Shown piece by piece: positions 61,748 to 64,000 of a stretch of 64,000 nucleotides of DNA. Each line of letters begins with the position of its first letter. Within the stretch, counting starts at the first letter, position 1. Source of the DNA: Streptomyces sp. KL109B (GTDB lineage: Bacteria > Actinomycetota > Actinomycetes > Streptomycetales > Streptomycetaceae). The translations under genes were made by a program, and so were the position numbers. The notes under the pieces are model-generated. The model did not search any database. It had not been told where the DNA came from and saw only the letters and a program-made list of their open reading frames with translations. The stretch covers positions 395,205 through 459,204 of the forward strand of contig NZ_JASERL010000007.1 of the NCBI RefSeq assembly GCF_030766935.1. The letters run 5' to 3'.

Positions 61748-62108
61748 CCATGAACGCCACGAACGTGACCACCACCGCGATGGGCGCCGCCGCCGAGAAC
61801 CCGATACGCCGCACCGCGTACCGCTCGTGCCACGGCAGCAGCCACGCCGTCGCGAGGACCAGCAGGGAGATGGTGAGCCCCCACCCGAAGACGGTGTACG
61901 CCCGCTCGTAACTCGGCTCGAACCGTGCCAGCGCGGCATCACCGCACGAGTCGCACGCCATCGCCATGAGCGAGGCGAAGAGGTGGGCGAAGAAGGCGGC
62001 CGGCAGGGTCACGACGCTGGAAATCAGCGGCGCGACCCACTGCCGGTTGGGCCGGGCGGAGCGAGTCATGGGGGCGTCGTCGACGAGTTCCAGTGTCATG
62101 CCCACCAC
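61728..62108 (-). CDS. Small membrane protein, function unknown
   Basis: A 126-residue protein with about three membrane segments (WVAPLISSVVTLPAAFFAHLFA, VFGWGLTISLLVLATAWLL and AAPIAVVVTFVAFMVMI). A small loop holds ACDSCGDAALARF, with a CxxC pair that could bind metal or form a disulfide. I chose the GTG at 62108 with GGGGGAG upstream; GTG 62105 and ATG 62099 are alternatives. Its 3' end overlaps the DUF397 gene by 20 bp. No family was recognised. Confidence 0.7.
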   Translation of the reverse strand: MVGMTLELVDDAPMTRSARPNRQWVAPLISSVVTLPAAFFAHLFASLMAMACDSCGDAALARFEPSYERAYTVFGWGLTISLLVLATAWLLPWHERYAVRRIGFSAAAPIAVVVTFVAFMVMIDWP

Positions 62109-62251
62109 TCAACTCCCCCGACCCGCCCGGGACATGAGTGCGCGTACTCAAATCACCCAACCGAACCGGGCACAGAATGTCGGGCCCGGCACCCCGGTCA
62201 GTACATACCTTGGTCCCCGCTGAACAGGAACAAGAACAGGAAGAGAACCGG

Positions 62252-63133
62252 GTGCTGGACCGACTCAACCAGGTCATGAACCACATCGAGCAGCGCCTCG
62301 ACGAACCCCTGGACATCGCGGAACTGGCGCGCATCGCCACCACGTCCGAGTACCACCTGCGCCGCATGTTCTCGGCACTGGCAGGCATGCCACTGTCGGA
62401 GTACGTCCGACGCCGCCGGCTCACGGTGGCAGGCGCGGAGGTCCTCGCGAACGAGGAGCCCCTCCTGACCATCGCCGTGCGCTACGGATACGGCTCGGGC
62501 GAAGCGTTCGCCCGCGCGTTCCGCGCCCTGCACGGCGTCGGCCCCGGCGAGGCCCGCCGCACGAAACCGGCCCTGGTCTCCCAGCCCCGCCTCTCCTTCC
62601 GACTCACCGTCGAAGGGAACAGCAGCATGCGCTACCGCGTAGTGGACCGCCCGGACTTCACCGTCATCGGCCCGAAGACCCGGGTCCCGCTCATCTACTC
62701 CGGCCCGAACCAGGCAATCATCGACTTCGTCAGGAACATCCCACCCCAGACCACCGCCACCCTGGAGAAGCTCTCCCAGGACTCCGGCGAGGACCCCCAG
62801 GGCATCGTCGCGGTCTGCGACGACCTGGACCCCGGCCGCGCCGAGGGCAGCGAACTCGACTACTACCACGGGGTGGTGGCGTCCCAGGACACCCCGGCCC
62901 CCGAGGGCGCCGCAACGCTCCCCGTCCCCGCCGGCACCTGGGCGGTCTTCACGACATCCGGCCCGGCCCCGGAAGCCATCCAGGCCCTCTGGGCCACGGT
63001 CTACACGGAGTGGTTCCCGGCCAACCCCTACCGCACCCGCCCCGGCCCGGAACTCCTCCGCACCCACATGTCCCCGGACGGCACCACGGCGGAGGCCGAA
63101 CTGTGGCTACCGGTGGAACGCGAACAGTCATGA
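62252..63133 (+). CDS. AraC-family regulator with GyrI-like effector domain
   Basis: A 293-residue protein. The N-terminal double HTH (about 1-105) has VLDRLNQVMNHIEQRLDEPLDIAELARIATTSEYHLRRMFSALAGMPLSEYVRRRRL. The C-terminal AraC_E_bind/GyrI-like domain (about 128-293) starts MRYRVVDRPDFTVIGPKTRVPL and ends WLPVEREQS. Such BmrR/Rob-like regulators respond to drugs or amphipathic ligands. I chose the GTG at 62252 because it begins the HTH; an upstream frame has EQEQEQEEN repeats. It is followed by an isomerase-family gene 44 bp later. Confidence 0.9.
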   Translation: MLDRLNQVMNHIEQRLDEPLDIAELARIATTSEYHLRRMFSALAGMPLSEYVRRRRLTVAGAEVLANEEPLLTIAVRYGYGSGEAFARAFRALHGVGPGEARRTKPALVSQPRLSFRLTVEGNSSMRYRVVDRPDFTVIGPKTRVPLIYSGPNQAIIDFVRNIPPQTTATLEKLSQDSGEDPQGIVAVCDDLDPGRAEGSELDYYHGVVASQDTPAPEGAATLPVPAGTWAVFTTSGPAPEAIQALWATVYTEWFPANPYRTRPGPELLRTHMSPDGTTAEAELWLPVEREQS

Positions 63134-63177
63134 CCGCGACCGGCTGAATTGTCAGTGGTGGCCGCTACGTTGCGTCC

Positions 63178-63954
63178 ATGAGCCACGACGTACGCACACC
63201 GCTGCCCGTCCCCCGGTATCTCGACTGCCTGGCCGCCGACTTCGAGCTCCTGCGTACGGCCGCCACCACGGCATCACCGACGGCACGAGTACCGAGCTGC
63301 CCCGACTGGACCGTCACCGACCTGGTCCGCCATGTCGGCCAGGTCTACGCCCACAAGACCGCCGCGATACGGGCGGCCACCCCCGGCACCGAACCGGAGT
63401 GGCCGCCCAAGGGCACGACCGACGAGGAGCCGTACACCCTCCTGGACCGCGCCTACGCCGAACTCCGCGAAGCACTCACCACCCACTCTCCCGAGTCCCC
63501 GGCCGGCACGTGGTACGCCCCCGACCAGACCGTCGGCTTCTGGATCCGCCGCATGGCACAGGAGACGGTCATCCACCGCATCGACGCCGAACTCGCGGCG
63601 GGCGGTCCGATCACCCCTGTCCCGGACGACCTCGCGATCGACGGCATCGACGAACTCCTGAAGGTGTTCACGGCCTACGCGGTCACCGAGTGGACCGACT
63701 ACTTCAGGGAACCCCTCGCCACCTCACCGGGCCGTAGGTACGAGCTGCACGCGGGGCCCGCGACATGGCGAATCCGCACAGGCCCCGACCCTCTCTTCAC
63801 GGTCGAGGACGGCACGACCGCCGCCCCCGCGGACACCACCCTGAGCGGCACACCCGAGGCGATGCTGCGCGACCTTTGGAACCGCCTGGGCCCGGAGGAG
63901 CCCTCACAGGTCCGGGATGAACTGCGGACCTGCCTCAAAATTTCCACACAGTAG
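63178..63954 (+). CDS. Maleylpyruvate isomerase family, mycothiol-dependent enzyme
   Basis: A 258-residue DinB/MDMPI-fold protein. The N-terminal helical bundle has metal-binding His positions in LVRHVGQVYAHKT and in ETVIHRIDAE, and the substrate-like PSCPDWTVTDL start common to mycothiol-dependent isomerases. The C-terminal domain (about 170-258) includes TWRIRTGPDPLFTVEDG and TLSGTPEAMLRDLWNRLG. Streptomyces makes mycothiol, so this is likely a mycothiol S-transferase or isomerase. Substrate is not predictable. A terminator follows 11 bp downstream. Confidence 0.9.
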   Translation: MSHDVRTPLPVPRYLDCLAADFELLRTAATTASPTARVPSCPDWTVTDLVRHVGQVYAHKTAAIRAATPGTEPEWPPKGTTDEEPYTLLDRAYAELREALTTHSPESPAGTWYAPDQTVGFWIRRMAQETVIHRIDAELAAGGPITPVPDDLAIDGIDELLKVFTAYAVTEWTDYFREPLATSPGRRYELHAGPATWRIRTGPDPLFTVEDGTTAAPADTTLSGTPEAMLRDLWNRLGPEEPSQVRDELRTCLKISTQ

Positions 63955-63965
63955 AAAACGCAGAA

Positions 63966-63994
63966 AAGCCCGGACCGTATCCCGGTCCGGGCTT
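63966..63994 (+). terminator. Terminator after the isomerase-family gene
   Basis: AAGCCCGGACC (63966-63976) pairs with GGTCCGGGCTT (63984-63994) around a 7-base loop, followed by a pyrimidine-rich run at the window edge. Confidence 0.9.
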
Positions 63995-64000
63995 CTCTCT

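Overview
The window is high-GC actinobacterial DNA, almost certainly from a Streptomyces chromosome. Codon third positions are nearly all G or C, start codons are often GTG or TTG, genes overlap by ATGA junctions, and the gene families are typical of the genus (XRE/DUF397 pair, EF-hand CabB-like protein, GlgE pathway, mycothiol-dependent isomerase family). From memory, not from a search, most of the order resembles the S. coelicolor core-chromosome segment around SCO5440-SCO5480.

Layout. Bases 1-4761: minus-strand oligopeptide ABC importer (permease, binding lipoprotein, permease, ATPase cut by the window edge). Bases 5039-12914: a serine/glycine block with two SseB-like proteins, a small secreted protein, a kinase-like P-loop protein, and a tandem glycine riboswitch leading gcvT-gcvH-glyA, then sdaA. 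Bases 12913-15262: a 2.35-kb islet carrying an abiEi-abiEii toxin-antitoxin pair, flanked by perfect 53-bp copies of the sdaA 3' end. Bases 15312-25674: three L,D-transpeptidase lipoproteins, a GH25 lysozyme-like protein, a GntR regulator, leuA with a Leu-rich leader peptide and attenuator, an EF-hand protein, a MerR regulator, an ATP-binding regulatory kinase-like protein and an enoyl-CoA hydratase.

Bases 25818-37343: glgX, a VOC protein with an AraC regulator, a four-gene ABC exporter/two-component operon, an 80-bp near-perfect palindrome and a heterodimeric ABC exporter whose first subunit contains an intergenic-type repeat inside its coding frame. Bases 37687-46994: two tandem M4 metalloproteases, glgP, a secreted protein, a stand-alone maltokinase-cap-like protein and a subtilisin. 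Bases 47223-55152: the glgE-treS-mak-glgB cluster. Bases 55250-64000: a HelD/HelR-like helicase, a MerR-thioredoxin pair, an AAA ATPase plus HATPase pair divergent from an XRE-DUF397 pair, a membrane protein, an AraC/GyrI-like regulator and a mycothiol-dependent isomerase family protein.

How the genes work together. TreS interconverts trehalose and maltose, Mak phosphorylates maltose, GlgE polymerises maltose 1-phosphate into alpha-1,4-glucan and GlgB branches it, while GlgP and GlgX degrade glucan; the whole cycle lies within 30 kb. GcvT/GcvH/GlyA/SdaA form a glycine-serine-pyruvate module sensed by the riboswitch. Two families of GC-rich hairpin repeats occupy many intergenic gaps and in two places reach into coding sequence. 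No tRNA, rRNA, CRISPR array, transposase or integrase was recognised.
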